64,000 nucleotides of DNA. Origin: Microbacterium sp. A20. Its GTDB lineage: Bacteria > Actinomycetota > Actinomycetes > Actinomycetales > Microbacteriaceae. Position numbers and translations under genes: made by a program. The notes below the pieces were generated by a model. The model was not told the DNA's origin. It made no database searches and saw nothing but the letters and a program-made list of their open reading frames with translations. Location of the stretch: contig NZ_SSDF01000070.1 of NCBI RefSeq assembly GCF_004794515.1, forward strand, positions 102,570 to 166,569. Direction: 5' to 3'. Positions 50,610 through 58,987 of this stretch are shown here, one piece after another (within the stretch, counting starts at the first letter, position 1; every line of letters starts with the position of its first letter).

Positions 50610-52112
50610 CTACTCGAACCCACCCGTCAACCGCCCGCGCATCCGCGAACTACTCTCATTCATCCCGACGATCTCCACCGTCTTCCCCAACGCCTGATAC
50701 TTCGTCTCGATCGCATCCAACGCGGCAACGGTCGACGCATCCCACACATGCGACCCGGACAGATCAATCACGACCCGAGATGGATCGTCTGAGTAAGAGA
50801 ACAACGTCGTCAGGTCATTGCTCGACGCGAAGAACAACTCCCCCTCCACGACGTACGTCACAACATCCCCTGCCTCAGACAACACGCGCGTCACCGACAC
50901 GAAGTGCGCCACCCGCCGCACGAACAGCACCGACGCAACCAGCACCCCGCCGACCACCCCGACCGCGAGATTGTGCGTAATCAACACCAGCACCACCGTC
51001 GCGACCATCACGAACGTCTCGCTCTTCGGCATCCGCTTCAACGTCGACGGTCGCACGCTGTGCCAGTCGAATGCCCCGATCGCGACCATGATCATCACGG
51101 CCACGAGGGCTGCCATCGGGATCGTCCCGACGAAGTCCCCGAAAACGACGACTAGCAGGAACAGGAAGATTCCGGCGCAGAACGTCGAAATTCGGGTCCG
51201 CGCGCCGGACGCCTTCACGTTGATCATGGTCTGACCGATCACGGCGCAGCCGCCCATGCCGCCGAAGATCCCCGACAGCACGTTCGCCACGCCCTGTCCC
51301 CACGCCTCACGACTCTTGCGCGAGTGGGTGTCGGTGATCTCGTCGACGAGCTTCGCGGTGAGCAGCGACTCCATCAGCCCGACCAGCGCAACCCCGAGCG
51401 CGAACGGCGCGATGATCGTGAAGGTCTCCCACGTCAGCGGAACGTTCGGGATGAACAACTCCGGCAGACTCTTCGGCAGTTCGCCCTGGTCGCCGACCGT
51501 GGGCACGGTGATGCCGAACGCGAGCACGACACCCGTCACGATGACGACCGAGACGAGCGGCGCCGGCACGATCTTGGTGATCTTCGGCATCAGGATCATC
51601 ACGACGATCCCGAGCGCGACCAGCGGATACACCAGCCACGGCACGTCGATCAGCTGCGGGAACTGCGAGCTGAACACGAAGATCGCCAGCGCGTTCACGA
51701 ACCCGACCATCACGCTGCGGGGGATGAAGCGCATGAGCTTCGCGACGCCGATCACCCCGAGGATCACCTGGAAGATGCCGGCGAGGATGACCGTCGCGAT
51801 GAAGTAGTCGAGCCCGTACGTCGGCGCGACGGGTGCGATCACGAGCGCCACGGCTCCGGTCGCCGCTGTGACCATCGCCGGACGCCCGCCGAGGAACGCG
51901 ATCGACACCGCCATGATGAACGACGAGAACAGCCCCACCTTCGGGTCGACGCCCGCGATCACCGAGAACGCGATCGCCTCGGGGATGAGCGCGAGCCCGA
52001 CGACGAGCCCGGCCAGCACCTCCCGGGTCAGCATCCGCGGGTTCTTCAGCGCGGTCAGCACCGAGGGGTTCGCCCGGTACCGGGCGCGATCGTCGATCGT
52101 CATTGCAGACAT
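50610..52112 (-). CDS. SulP family anion transporter with STAS domain
   Basis: A 500-residue membrane protein. The N-terminal part has 10 to 12 predicted helices with SulP signatures (AGLVVGLALIPEAIAFSVIAG shortened here to LVVGLALIPEAIAF, and GGMGGCAVIGQTMINVKASG). The C-terminal STAS domain (ELFFASSNDLTTLF, VVIDLSGSHVWDASTVAALD) is intact. SulP proteins move sulfate, bicarbonate or other anions, and this short bacterial subtype is often of unknown specificity. The ATG at 52112 follows GGAG. Upstream residues of the longer frame are not typical. It lies back-to-back with the Tat-exported protein. Confidence 0.93.
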   Translation of the reverse strand: MSAMTIDDRARYRANPSVLTALKNPRMLTREVLAGLVVGLALIPEAIAFSVIAGVDPKVGLFSSFIMAVSIAFLGGRPAMVTAATGAVALVIAPVAPTYGLDYFIATVILAGIFQVILGVIGVAKLMRFIPRSVMVGFVNALAIFVFSSQFPQLIDVPWLVYPLVALGIVVMILMPKITKIVPAPLVSVVIVTGVVLAFGITVPTVGDQGELPKSLPELFIPNVPLTWETFTIIAPFALGVALVGLMESLLTAKLVDEITDTHSRKSREAWGQGVANVLSGIFGGMGGCAVIGQTMINVKASGARTRISTFCAGIFLFLLVVVFGDFVGTIPMAALVAVMIMVAIGAFDWHSVRPSTLKRMPKSETFVMVATVVLVLITHNLAVGVVGGVLVASVLFVRRVAHFVSVTRVLSEAGDVVTYVVEGELFFASSNDLTTLFSYSDDPSRVVIDLSGSHVWDASTVAALDAIETKYQALGKTVEIVGMNESSSRMRGRLTGGFE

Positions 52113-52246
52113 GGATGCTCCAGGGAAAGGCGCCTCGAGAGTGAGGCAGACGTTCCAGCGTAGATCCGTCATGGAGCGGCGCGTCACCTCCACTAGTCTC
52201 AGAATCGATCGGGCGCGGGGCTCGGCGACGCGGCAAAGGGAGATCC

Positions 52247-52693
52247 GTGGAAGAGACGAACGCACCGGATCGACGCACCGTGTTGCGAGCGGCCGTATGG
52301 GCCGCGCCCGTCATCGCCGTCGCCGCCGCGACCCCGCTCGCCGCAGCGAGCACGCAGGCCCTGACGTGGACATGGACGGCCCAGATGGTCACATCCCGAC
52401 AGGCGGAGACCTACTTCACCGCGACGAACTCCAGCGACGACCCCATCGACGTCGTCTTCGTCGCCCCCAGGTCGCAAGGGGCCGTGGAACTCTACGGATA
52501 CGGGTTCGGCCCCTGGGAGGTCTCGCTCACCTCGACCACCGCCGTATGCACGGCGACCATTCCCGCGCAGGGATCGCTGACCACCCCGTTCCTCGGCTAC
52601 TTCACGCGCACGCCGCCCACGACCGAGGTGCTCGTCGCTTCGCTGACTCCCAGCGCGTCGTCCGCGCCGAGCCTCACCCTCACCTTCACCTGA
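52247..52693 (+). CDS. Tat-exported small protein
   Basis: A 148-residue protein with a twin-arginine signal: DRRTVLRAAVWAAPVIAVAA with R9-R10 and a hydrophobic core ending near PLAAAS. The exported domain of about 110 residues is beta-rich (LTWTWTAQMVTSRQAETYFT, VELYGYGFGPWEVSL) and resembles an immunoglobulin-like fold. The start is a GTG with AAGGGAG upstream. A single cysteine (TAVCTATI) rules out an internal disulfide. The function is unknown. It is divergent from the SulP gene. Confidence 0.8.
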   Translation: MEETNAPDRRTVLRAAVWAAPVIAVAAATPLAAASTQALTWTWTAQMVTSRQAETYFTATNSSDDPIDVVFVAPRSQGAVELYGYGFGPWEVSLTSTTAVCTATIPAQGSLTTPFLGYFTRTPPTTEVLVASLTPSASSAPSLTLTFT

Positions 52694-52782
52694 GCGCCGC
52701 TCGGCGCGCTCGGCTCCTCCGCCCTTCCGCCCCGCCGGTTCCTCCGACATGATGAAGGGGACCGACCTCGAAGGAGTCCGCC

Positions 52783-53298
52783 GTGTCACTCACCCCGCCC
52801 TCACCCGCGCAGGCCGACACCGCCGTCTCCGGGCTCCCCTTCGCCGCAGTGATCGCGGGCATCCGCCGAACGCTCATCTGGACGATCGTCGCGGGACTCG
52901 TGTACGCCACCTTCATGACCGGCAGCAAGGGCCTCTGCCCAGGCGGCGTCGACGCCAACGGTGGGTTCATCGACGCCGACGGCCGGTCGGTCGACCAGGC
53001 TCCGCTCTGCGTCTCACTGACGCTCCGCCCCAGCGTGTTCGTCTACGCAGGCATCGCGCTGATCGTCCTGCTCGCGATCGGCCGCGTCGCCAAGGCATCC
53101 GACGAGCGCGCGGCCCTGCGGACCCTGGAGCGTGCGATCCAAGGAGCCGGCCTGCTCGTCGCCATCGCGCTCGTCGTGTCGCATGTGTGGTTCCAACTCA
53201 CCCCGCTCGAGCACTTCTCCTCCGGCTCGTGGACTTACTTCAGTCCGTTCCCGCTCGGGGTCATCGACGTCGTGACCGAGCCGATGACGGGGTCCTGA
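52783..53298 (+). CDS. membrane protein with three to four helices
   Basis: A 171-residue protein. Hydrophobic segments are TLIWTIVAGLVYATFM, SVFVYAGIALIVLLAIG and GLLVAIALVVSHVWFQL. A loop with two cysteines (KGLCPGG and APLCVSL) lies outside the membrane by charge prediction and may form a disulfide. No family is recognised. It stands 90 bases after the Tat-exported protein gene. Confidence 0.7.
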   Translation: MSLTPPSPAQADTAVSGLPFAAVIAGIRRTLIWTIVAGLVYATFMTGSKGLCPGGVDANGGFIDADGRSVDQAPLCVSLTLRPSVFVYAGIALIVLLAIGRVAKASDERAALRTLERAIQGAGLLVAIALVVSHVWFQLTPLEHFSSGSWTYFSPFPLGVIDVVTEPMTGS

Positions 53299-53405
53299 GC
53301 TCAGCATCGCGCACCACCGACGGTCGGACGAGTACACCGGTATTCCCTGGAGGAAAATCCGCCCGTCGGCCTCCCGTCGACGGATGCCGTCCCTACATTG
53401 ACGGC

Positions 53406-53912
53406 ATGCAGCTCGGATCCGTCGCAGACGTCGTCACCGCCCTCACCGCCATCGGAGCTCTCCTCGCCGCCGTCTTCGGTGCGAAGAATGCGGCCCGCCT
53501 GTTCGGCATCGAAGCGAAGCGGGACGCCACCGCAGCAGCGCGCGAAGTGCAATCACAGGCGAGCAAGGCGTTCGCGTGGGTGGCGACCCGGATCAGTCAA
53601 CGAGAGTTCTACGGGGTCGTCATCGTGAACTCCTCCGAGCAGGCGATCTACGACGTCGAAGTTCGGGTGACCGGCGCCGACGAGGTGGAGCGGACTCCGG
53701 TGCGGCTCACGATTCTGCCGCCCGGTTCCTACTACCTCGAGGAAGGTCCGCAGGCCTATGGCTGGACGTTCGCCTCACGGTTGCGTTCGTTCGACGAGGA
53801 GATCCGCCCGGTCACGAAGTCGAGAAAGCGCCGCATCGTCGGGATGTCGTTCCGCGACAGTTCGAACGTCGCCTGGGTTCGCGACACCGAAGGTCTGCTC
53901 GCACGCGCATAG
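53406..53912 (+). CDS. putative membrane-anchored protein of unknown function
   Basis: A 168-residue protein. One N-terminal hydrophobic helix (VADVVTALTAIGALLAAVFG) is followed by a helical linker (AKRDATAAAREVQSQASKA) and a beta-rich domain (FYGVVIVNSSEQAIYDVEVR, SYYLEEGPQAYGW) that resembles an immunoglobulin-like fold. The ATG at 53406 begins the hydrophobic helix; the longer frame is not supported. The arrangement fits a cytoplasmic-facing membrane anchor. No function can be assigned. Confidence 0.7.
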   Translation: MQLGSVADVVTALTAIGALLAAVFGAKNAARLFGIEAKRDATAAAREVQSQASKAFAWVATRISQREFYGVVIVNSSEQAIYDVEVRVTGADEVERTPVRLTILPPGSYYLEEGPQAYGWTFASRLRSFDEEIRPVTKSRKRRIVGMSFRDSSNVAWVRDTEGLLARA

Positions 53913-54029
53913 GGTGCTGGCGCCCCCGATCATCCTGGGTTGATCGCAGGGCGCTCCCGCTGATCGGGCTCCCATAACGAAGCAGCAACGCCGCCGATCC
54001 GGCTCACAGCGTTCTGCCAGGATGAGCCC

Positions 54030-54941
54030 ATGACAACACCGAACACCCCTCCCGCCGGCTGGTACGACGACGGTTCCGGTCGTCAGCGCTGGTGGGACGG
54101 TCAGCAGTGGGGAACGTTCGCCGATGAGTTCAACGCTCCGGCAGCCACGACGACCGCCGCGCCGGTAGCTTCCGCCGAGCCGGCTCCCAAGAAGCTCAAC
54201 GTTCTCGCGCTCGTTTCTGCCATCGTCGCTGCGGTCGGGTTCATCTTCGCCTGCATCCCGGGCGCCCTCATCGTCGGCTGGATCCTGCTGCCGACCGCCT
54301 TCGTGCTCAGTATCGTGTCGCTCTTCCTGAAGGGCGACAAGAAGTGGCTCGGCATCATCGGCCTCGTGCTGTCGATCGTCGGCACGATCATCGGGGTCGT
54401 CGTGTTCGCCAGCGTCGTCGCGGCCTCTGTCGATGACGCGTTCGGGAGCGGTGAGACCACTGTCACTGAACCCGGCGATTCGGAAGAAGAAGCCGCCCCG
54501 GCAGAGGAAGAGTCCACTGACGCAGAGGCCGGCACGCGCGACAACCCGCTGCCGCTCGGATCCAAGATCAGCAACTCCGACTGGACCGTTGTGGTCAACT
54601 CCCACAACCCCGACGGCAACACGATCGTCGCCGAAGCCAACCAGTTCAACGAGCCGGCGCCGGCAGGTTCTCACTACGAGATCGTCAACTACACGATCAC
54701 GTACACAGGCGCGGACTCGTCGTACTCGATGGAGGTCATGGTCGATGCCGTCACGTCGGCGGGCAACGTCATCGACAGCTACGACAGTTTCGTGAGTTTG
54801 ACGGACGACTTCTCGCTGGACGAGCTGTATTCGGGCGGGAGTCTCACCGGCTCACAGGCGTTCCTGGTCCCGGACGGCGAGGCGATCCTCATCCGTGTGC
54901 AGCCCGGATTCCTGGCCGATGAGGTCTTCATCAAGCCGTAG
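54030..54941 (+). CDS. DUF2510 membrane protein with DUF4352-like C-terminal domain
   Basis: A 303-residue protein. The N-terminal DUF2510 module is the conserved GWYDDGSGRQRWWDG near residue 10. Three hydrophobic segments follow (LVSAIVAAVGFIFACIPG, ALIVGWILLPTAFVLSIVSL, WLGIIGLVLSIVGTIIGVVV). Then an acidic linker (EEEAAPAEEESTDAEA) leads to an extracytoplasmic beta domain (SHYEIVNYTITYTGADSSYS) like DUF4352. DUF2510 is actinobacterial and common in cell-surface proteins. The function is unknown. A strong bidirectional terminator follows. Confidence 0.85.
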   Translation: MTTPNTPPAGWYDDGSGRQRWWDGQQWGTFADEFNAPAATTTAAPVASAEPAPKKLNVLALVSAIVAAVGFIFACIPGALIVGWILLPTAFVLSIVSLFLKGDKKWLGIIGLVLSIVGTIIGVVVFASVVAASVDDAFGSGETTVTEPGDSEEEAAPAEEESTDAEAGTRDNPLPLGSKISNSDWTVVVNSHNPDGNTIVAEANQFNEPAPAGSHYEIVNYTITYTGADSSYSMEVMVDAVTSAGNVIDSYDSFVSLTDDFSLDELYSGGSLTGSQAFLVPDGEAILIRVQPGFLADEVFIKP

Positions 54942-54964
54942 CCGTTTCGCAGTCGCATCGAACC

Positions 54965-54997
54965 GAGGCCCCGGTCAGCTCATGCTGCCGGGGCCTC
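54965..54997. terminator. bidirectional intrinsic terminator
   Basis: GAGGCCCCGG (54965-54974) pairs perfectly with CCGGGGCCTC (54988-54997) around a 13-base loop. It lies between the convergent stops of the DUF2510 gene (54941) and the MFS gene (55013). Confidence 0.88.
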
Positions 54998-55012
54998 GAT
55001 TCGTGAGCGGAT

Positions 55013-56242
55013 CTACCGCCCCGCCCGCACGCGCAGTCCGAACGCGACCCCCGCCAGCGCGATCACCACGACCCCGTATCCCACGCACACGGCCTCGAGT
55101 CCGACCACCCCGACCAGTGCTCCGGCGATCACGGCCGGCACCCCGAACGCCAGGTATGCCAGCAGGTAGATCACGGCGAAGGTGTCGGCGCGCTGCGTCG
55201 CCGGGATCCGCGGTGCGAGCGATGCGACGACTCCCGAGAACGCGGTGCCGAAGCCCATTCCGGTGACGGCGGCGGCGAAGAGGTAGAACGGCAGCGAACC
55301 GACGCCCAACGCGATCAACGACAGCAGAGTCCCGACCGCGAGCGCCGACGTGCCGAACAGCACCATCGACCGCGCGGCGATCTTGCGCAGCACGAACGCC
55401 GTCACGGCGCCGACCCCGGCGAGCAGCACGACCCCGAGCCCCTGCCACACATGTGCCTCGCCGCCGAGCTCCCCGCGCACGATGTTCGCGCCCAGCGACA
55501 GGAACAGTCCACCCGTCGCCCAGCCCGCGATCACGGCCGGAGCCCCGCGCCAGAAGTCCGCGCGGATGGCGGGCGGGATCGACAGCCGGAAGCTCAGCGA
55601 CGCCCACACCCCTGGCTTGCGCGGCGCCGTCTCGGGCACCAGGAAGAACAGCGCCGCGAGCAGGATGTACGCCGAGCTCAACGGCGCGAACACATCGAGC
55701 AGCGCCTCGCCGCTGACGTCGAGCACCACGGCCGACACGAGTGCTCCGAGCGCGAGTCCGATCCCCGGGCTCAGCGCGTTCCACAGTGCCGCGACCCCGG
55801 CGCGCCCGCCCGGCGCGAAGTCGAGCACCGTCGCCGACAGCGCCGAGATCAGCAGACCGCTCGCGACCCCTTGCAGGATGCGCGCGAGGAACAGCATCGC
55901 GACGGCATCCGCGTGCCAGAACAGGAACATGCTCCCCGCCAGCAACAGGAACCCCGCGATCACGACCGGACGACGGCCGGCGTGGTCCGAGAGCGACCCG
56001 GCGGTGAGGAGGGTGAGCAGCAGTGCCACCGCGTAGACGGCGAACACGGCGCTGATCACGACTGCCGGGAACCCGATGTCGTGCGCGAGCACCGGATAGA
56101 AGGGCGACGGCGCACTCGCCCCGACCATCATCAGGATCTGCGCCACGATCGCGAGCACGAACCCGAACCGCGTGCGGGGGACGGCACCCGACGACGCGCT
56201 GCCCGCGATCGACGGGCGGATGATCGGCGCGGTGCTGGTCAT
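55013..56242 (-). CDS. MFS transporter
   Basis: A 409-residue major facilitator with 12 predicted helices. The loop 2-3 motif GSLSDHAGRRPVVIAGFLLL is the MFS motif A, and LARILQGVASGLLISALSAT follows in helix 4. The layout fits drug:H+ antiporters of the DHA1 type, but the substrate is unknown. The divergent ArsR-like gene and two symmetric operator motifs in the 82-base gap indicate repression by that regulator. Confidence 0.9.
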   Translation of the reverse strand: MTSTAPIIRPSIAGSASSGAVPRTRFGFVLAIVAQILMMVGASAPSPFYPVLAHDIGFPAVVISAVFAVYAVALLLTLLTAGSLSDHAGRRPVVIAGFLLLAGSMFLFWHADAVAMLFLARILQGVASGLLISALSATVLDFAPGGRAGVAALWNALSPGIGLALGALVSAVVLDVSGEALLDVFAPLSSAYILLAALFFLVPETAPRKPGVWASLSFRLSIPPAIRADFWRGAPAVIAGWATGGLFLSLGANIVRGELGGEAHVWQGLGVVLLAGVGAVTAFVLRKIAARSMVLFGTSALAVGTLLSLIALGVGSLPFYLFAAAVTGMGFGTAFSGVVASLAPRIPATQRADTFAVIYLLAYLAFGVPAVIAGALVGVVGLEAVCVGYGVVVIALAGVAFGLRVRAGR

Positions 56243-56259
56243 GGCGACTCCTTATAAGG

Positions 56260-56324
56260 TTCGAGAATCATCGAACTATCGGAGCGTACTCGCCATCCAT
56301 CGATTGTTCAACTATTCTCGAACC
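56260..56324. promoter_or_regulatory. inverted pair of operators between the MFS and ArsR-like genes
   Basis: GGTTCGAGAATCATCGAAC (about 56258-56276) and GTTCAACTATTCTCGAACC (about 56306-56324) are inverted copies of one 19-bp sequence, differing at only three positions, and each also has internal GTTCGA/TCGAAC symmetry. Their placement next to each start suits a single regulator repressing both directions. Confidence 0.75.
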
Positions 56325-56627
56325 ATGCCTGGCGATCTTCCGCACCCGGAGCGCTCCGAGATCCAACTCACCGATGTGCTCTTCGCGCTCAGCGACCCCG
56401 AGCGCCTCGCCATCACGCGCCAGCTCGCCGACGGTCCCCTCGACATGGCGTCCTGCCACGCCACCGACCCGAACCTGCCGAAGTCGACCAAGTCGCACTT
56501 CATGAAGGTGCTGCGCGAGTCCGGCGTCATCCGCAACGAGCCGAACGGGCGCCGACGGATGCTGACGCTGCGGCGCGACGACCTCGACGCGCTCTTCCCC
56601 GGGCTGCTGGACTCCGTGCTCCGCTGA
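56325..56627 (+). CDS. ArsR-like winged-helix regulator
   Basis: A 100-residue regulator. IQLTDVLFALSDPERLAITR begins the fold, LDMASCHATDPNLPKSTKSHFMKVLRESG is the recognition helix region, and NGRRRMLTLRRDDLD is the wing. It has one cysteine and lacks the ELCVC-like metal site, so a metal sensor is unlikely; the layout resembles ArsR proteins that control MFS exporters. The ATG lies directly after one of the two operator copies. It should repress its own gene and the exporter. Confidence 0.88.
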   Translation: MPGDLPHPERSEIQLTDVLFALSDPERLAITRQLADGPLDMASCHATDPNLPKSTKSHFMKVLRESGVIRNEPNGRRRMLTLRRDDLDALFPGLLDSVLR

Positions 56628-56642
56628 CGGATGCGATCCGTC
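56626..56642. terminator. short hairpin between convergent regulators
   Basis: GACGGAT and ATCCGTC form a perfect 7-bp stem over a three-base GCG loop, overlapping the ArsR-like stop and ending three bases before the MarR stop. It is a weak but well-placed bidirectional terminator candidate. Confidence 0.45.
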
Positions 56643-56645
56643 GGT

Positions 56646-57140
56646 TCAGCCCTTCTTCCGGCTCCCCGCTGACCGCGGCGGGTTCGCCCGCAGGTGGGTG
56701 CTGACCTGCGTGAGCACGCGCTCGAGTCCGTCGACATCGTCGGCGGTGAGCGAATCGAACAACAGGCTCTTGACCGTCTCGATGTGCCCCGGGAAGACCG
56801 CCGCGAGCACGCCGCGTCCCTCCTCGGTGATCGTGACGTTCGTGCTCCGCTCATCCTCCGGTGACGGAGTGCGGGTGACGAGGCCCCGCTGCTCCAGCAG
56901 CTGCGCCTGATAGGTCAGACCGCTGCGGCTGTAGACCACTCCGTCGGCGAGGTCGGTCATGCGCTGACTCCCGCCCGGAGCGTCGCCGAGCCGCGCGAGC
57001 AGCTGGAACTGCACATAGCTGAGCTGCCCGGCATCCTTCAGCTGCTTCTCGACCGAGTGCCGCAGCAGGCTGCTCACCTCGGTGAACGCGAAGTATGCCG
57101 AGAGCTCTTTCGGCGACAGCCGGGGAGGAGTGGGGCTCAT
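56646..57140 (-). CDS. MarR family transcriptional regulator
   Basis: A 164-residue MarR protein. LSYVQFQLLARLGDAPGGSQ and MTDLADGVVYSRSGLTYQAQ cover the winged helix, and the wing is TRTPSPEDERSTNVTITEEG. The C-terminal helices complete the dimerisation domain. The ATG at 57140 was chosen because LSPKELSAYFAFTEVSSLL is the usual MarR first helix; the frame is open far upstream but is shadow sequence there. It is divergent from the oxidoreductase gene, with two identical 18-bp palindromes in the gap. Confidence 0.9.
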   Translation of the reverse strand: MSPTPPRLSPKELSAYFAFTEVSSLLRHSVEKQLKDAGQLSYVQFQLLARLGDAPGGSQRMTDLADGVVYSRSGLTYQAQLLEQRGLVTRTPSPEDERSTNVTITEEGRGVLAAVFPGHIETVKSLLFDSLTADDVDGLERVLTQVSTHLRANPPRSAGSRKKG

Positions 57141-57157
57141 CCGTCCAGTATACGTGT

Positions 57158-57211
57158 TGCTTCGAATTCGAAGCAGTGCTACTGTCGCGTTATTGCTTCG
57201 AATTCGAAGCA
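57158..57211. promoter_or_regulatory. two identical 18-bp MarR operators
   Basis: TGCTTCGAATTCGAAGCA, a perfect palindrome, occurs at 57158-57175 and again at 57194-57211, spaced 36 bases centre to centre. Each lies close to one of the divergent genes, as expected if MarR represses both itself and the oxidoreductase. Confidence 0.9.
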
Positions 57212-57230
57212 TCAGACGAAGGAGAGAATC

Positions 57231-58160
57231 ATGAAGGCAGTACGGTTCCACGAAGTGGGCGGACCTGAAGTCCTGCAGTACGGCGAGATCGAGCAGCCGA
57301 ATCCCGGCGCGGGTCAGGTGCGGCTGCGGGTCGCAGCCTCGGCGTTCAGCGCGGCGGACAACGGCATGCGGGCGGGCTTCCTGCCGATCCCGCTGACCCT
57401 GCCGCACATTCCCGGCTACGACGTCTCGGGCACGGTGGATGCCGTCGGCGAGGGTGTCACGGGCTTCGCGATCGGCGACCCCGTGATCGGCTTCCTGCCG
57501 ATGGGCGAAGACGGCGGCGCGGCGGAGTGCACGATCGCGCCGGCGGATGCCCTGGTGCCGGCCCCGACGAGTGTTCCGCTCGCCGATGCCGCGGCATTCC
57601 CCTCGGTCGTGCTCACCGCGCGGCAGGCGCTCTTCGAAGACGGCGACCTGCAGGCGGGCCAGCGCGTGCTCATCGTGGGCGCCGGAGGAGTCGTGGGGAA
57701 GTATGCGATCGCGCTCGCGGCCAGGGCGGGGGCGCACGTCGTCGCGACCGCGAGCCCGCGGAGTGCGGATGCTGTGCGCGCCGCCGGTGCGCACGAGATC
57801 ATCGACCACACGGTCACGCCCGTGCTCGAGGCGGTCTCCGAGCCGGTCGACATGCTCCTCAACCTGGCCCCGATCGAGCCGGACGAGTTCGCCGCCCTGG
57901 TCGCGCTGGTCCGCGACGGAGGCATCGTCCTGAGCACGACCGCCTGGATGCCGGCGCCCGACGACGCCGACCGCGACGTGCGCTCGGTGGTCGTGTTCGT
58001 CCGCAGCGACGCCGCACGGCTGGCGGAGCTTGTCGGACTCGTCGATTCGGGTGATCTGCACCTCGAGGTCACGCGGCGTATCCCGCTGGCTGAGCTCCCG
58101 GCGCTTCATGCCGAGGCGGCTGCCGGGCCGATCGCGGGCAAGGTGATCGTCGTGCCGTGA
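57231..58160 (+). CDS. zinc-independent NADPH:quinone oxidoreductase-like MDR protein
   Basis: A 309-residue medium-chain reductase. The N-terminal GroES-like domain reads KAVRFHEVGGPEVLQYGEIE and HIPGYDVSGTVDAVGEGVTG; the nucleotide-binding motif is VLIVGAGGVVGKYAIALA (AxGxxG variant). The zinc-binding cysteines of alcohol dehydrogenases are missing, which fits the quinone oxidoreductase branch. GAAGGAGAG precedes the ATG. The nearby MarR gene and its two palindromes suggest induction by electrophiles or quinones. The exact substrate is unknown. Confidence 0.9.
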   Translation: MKAVRFHEVGGPEVLQYGEIEQPNPGAGQVRLRVAASAFSAADNGMRAGFLPIPLTLPHIPGYDVSGTVDAVGEGVTGFAIGDPVIGFLPMGEDGGAAECTIAPADALVPAPTSVPLADAAAFPSVVLTARQALFEDGDLQAGQRVLIVGAGGVVGKYAIALAARAGAHVVATASPRSADAVRAAGAHEIIDHTVTPVLEAVSEPVDMLLNLAPIEPDEFAALVALVRDGGIVLSTTAWMPAPDDADRDVRSVVVFVRSDAARLAELVGLVDSGDLHLEVTRRIPLAELPALHAEAAAGPIAGKVIVVP

Positions 58161-58182
58161 CGACGGTGTGGGGGGTGCGGTG

Positions 58183-58262
58183 CGGATGTCGGGAGGATGT
58201 ACGGATGTCGGGTGACACGCTGTGCATTGGTCCGACAGGTGTGAATCGGTCCGACAGGTGTG
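58183..58262. repeat. dispersed repeat element, copy 3
   Basis: CGGATGTCGGGA (58183-58194) and CGGATGTCGGG (58202-58212) are followed by two close copies of TCCGACAGGTGTG at 58231-58243 and 58250-58262. The same blocks form the elements at 9770, 20079 and 61364. It fills the gap between the oxidoreductase and the TetR gene. Confidence 0.75.
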
Positions 58263-58286
58263 CGCCGCATCTTGCGCCTCGAAGAC

Positions 58287-58306
58287 GAGTGAGTGTACAG
58301 TCACTC
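58287..58306. promoter_or_regulatory. TetR operator, copy 1
   Basis: GAGTGAGTGTACAGTCACTC is a 20-bp near-perfect palindrome two bases before the TetR start. A related palindrome at 58920-58935 lies before the DHA2 exporter, which indicates one regulator controlling both genes. Confidence 0.8.
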
Positions 58307-58308
58307 AT

Positions 58309-58875
58309 ATGTTCACGACGCGCAGTTCCATCCTCTCGACGGCCGATGCCCGCCGGCCCCTCGTGGCCGCGGCGGCGTTGGCGGCGTTCGCGCGCAGTGG
58401 CTACCACGGCACGACCGTCGCCGACGTGGCCCGCGAGGCCAAGATCTCCCCGGCCTACGTCTTCAAGCTGTACTCCGGCAAGGAGGCGCTGTTCGTCGTG
58501 GCGCTCGAGGCCTGCTTCGACGCGATCGTCTCCGCCCTCGAAGAGGGTGCGGATGCCGCGGCCGACACCTCGCCCGAAAGCGTGCTCGACGCGATGGGCG
58601 ACGCCTACGCGCACCTCATCGCCGACCGGAAACTGCTGATGCTGCAGGTGCACGCGCAGTCGGTCGCCGAGATCCCCGCGATCGGGGAGGCGTTGCGCAA
58701 AGGGCTGGAGCGCGTGACCACCTTCGCGAAGATGCGTTCGCGGGCGAGCGACGACGACGTGCAGCGCTTCATCGCCTACGGGCAGCTCTGCCACCTGATC
58801 GTCACGACGCAGCTCGACGGGCGCCCGGGAGACTGGGTCGCTCTGTTGACCAGGGGGATCACGCACCCCGACTGA
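58309..58875 (+). CDS. TetR family regulator of a DHA2 exporter
   Basis: A 188-residue TetR protein. The helix-turn-helix is GTTVADVAREAKISPAYVFKLY (shown in part), about residues 34-55, and the KLYSGKEALFVVALEACFDA motif continues into the helical ligand domain. The ATG comes two bases after a palindromic operator, so binding would block initiation directly. It precedes the DHA2 exporter by 112 bases, with a second operator before that gene. The ligand is unknown. Confidence 0.92.
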   Translation: MFTTRSSILSTADARRPLVAAAALAAFARSGYHGTTVADVAREAKISPAYVFKLYSGKEALFVVALEACFDAIVSALEEGADAAADTSPESVLDAMGDAYAHLIADRKLLMLQVHAQSVAEIPAIGEALRKGLERVTTFAKMRSRASDDDVQRFIAYGQLCHLIVTTQLDGRPGDWVALLTRGITHPD

Positions 58876-58919
58876 TGCACCCGCCCGGGGCGTCGTCCCT
58901 TCTGCATGCCCGCAAGAGT

Positions 58920-58935
58920 GAGTGAGTAATCACTC
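58920..58935. promoter_or_regulatory. TetR operator, copy 2, before the DHA2 exporter
   Basis: GAGTGAGTAATCACTC keeps the GAGTGA and TCACTC arms of the site at 58287 but with a four-base centre instead of eight. It lies 52 bases before the exporter start. The shorter spacing might weaken binding or reflect a different register. Confidence 0.7.
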
Positions 58936-58987
58936 ATCAGATCGACTCTGAGCCATCACAGACAAGAAATCAGAAACGGAGCACGTC

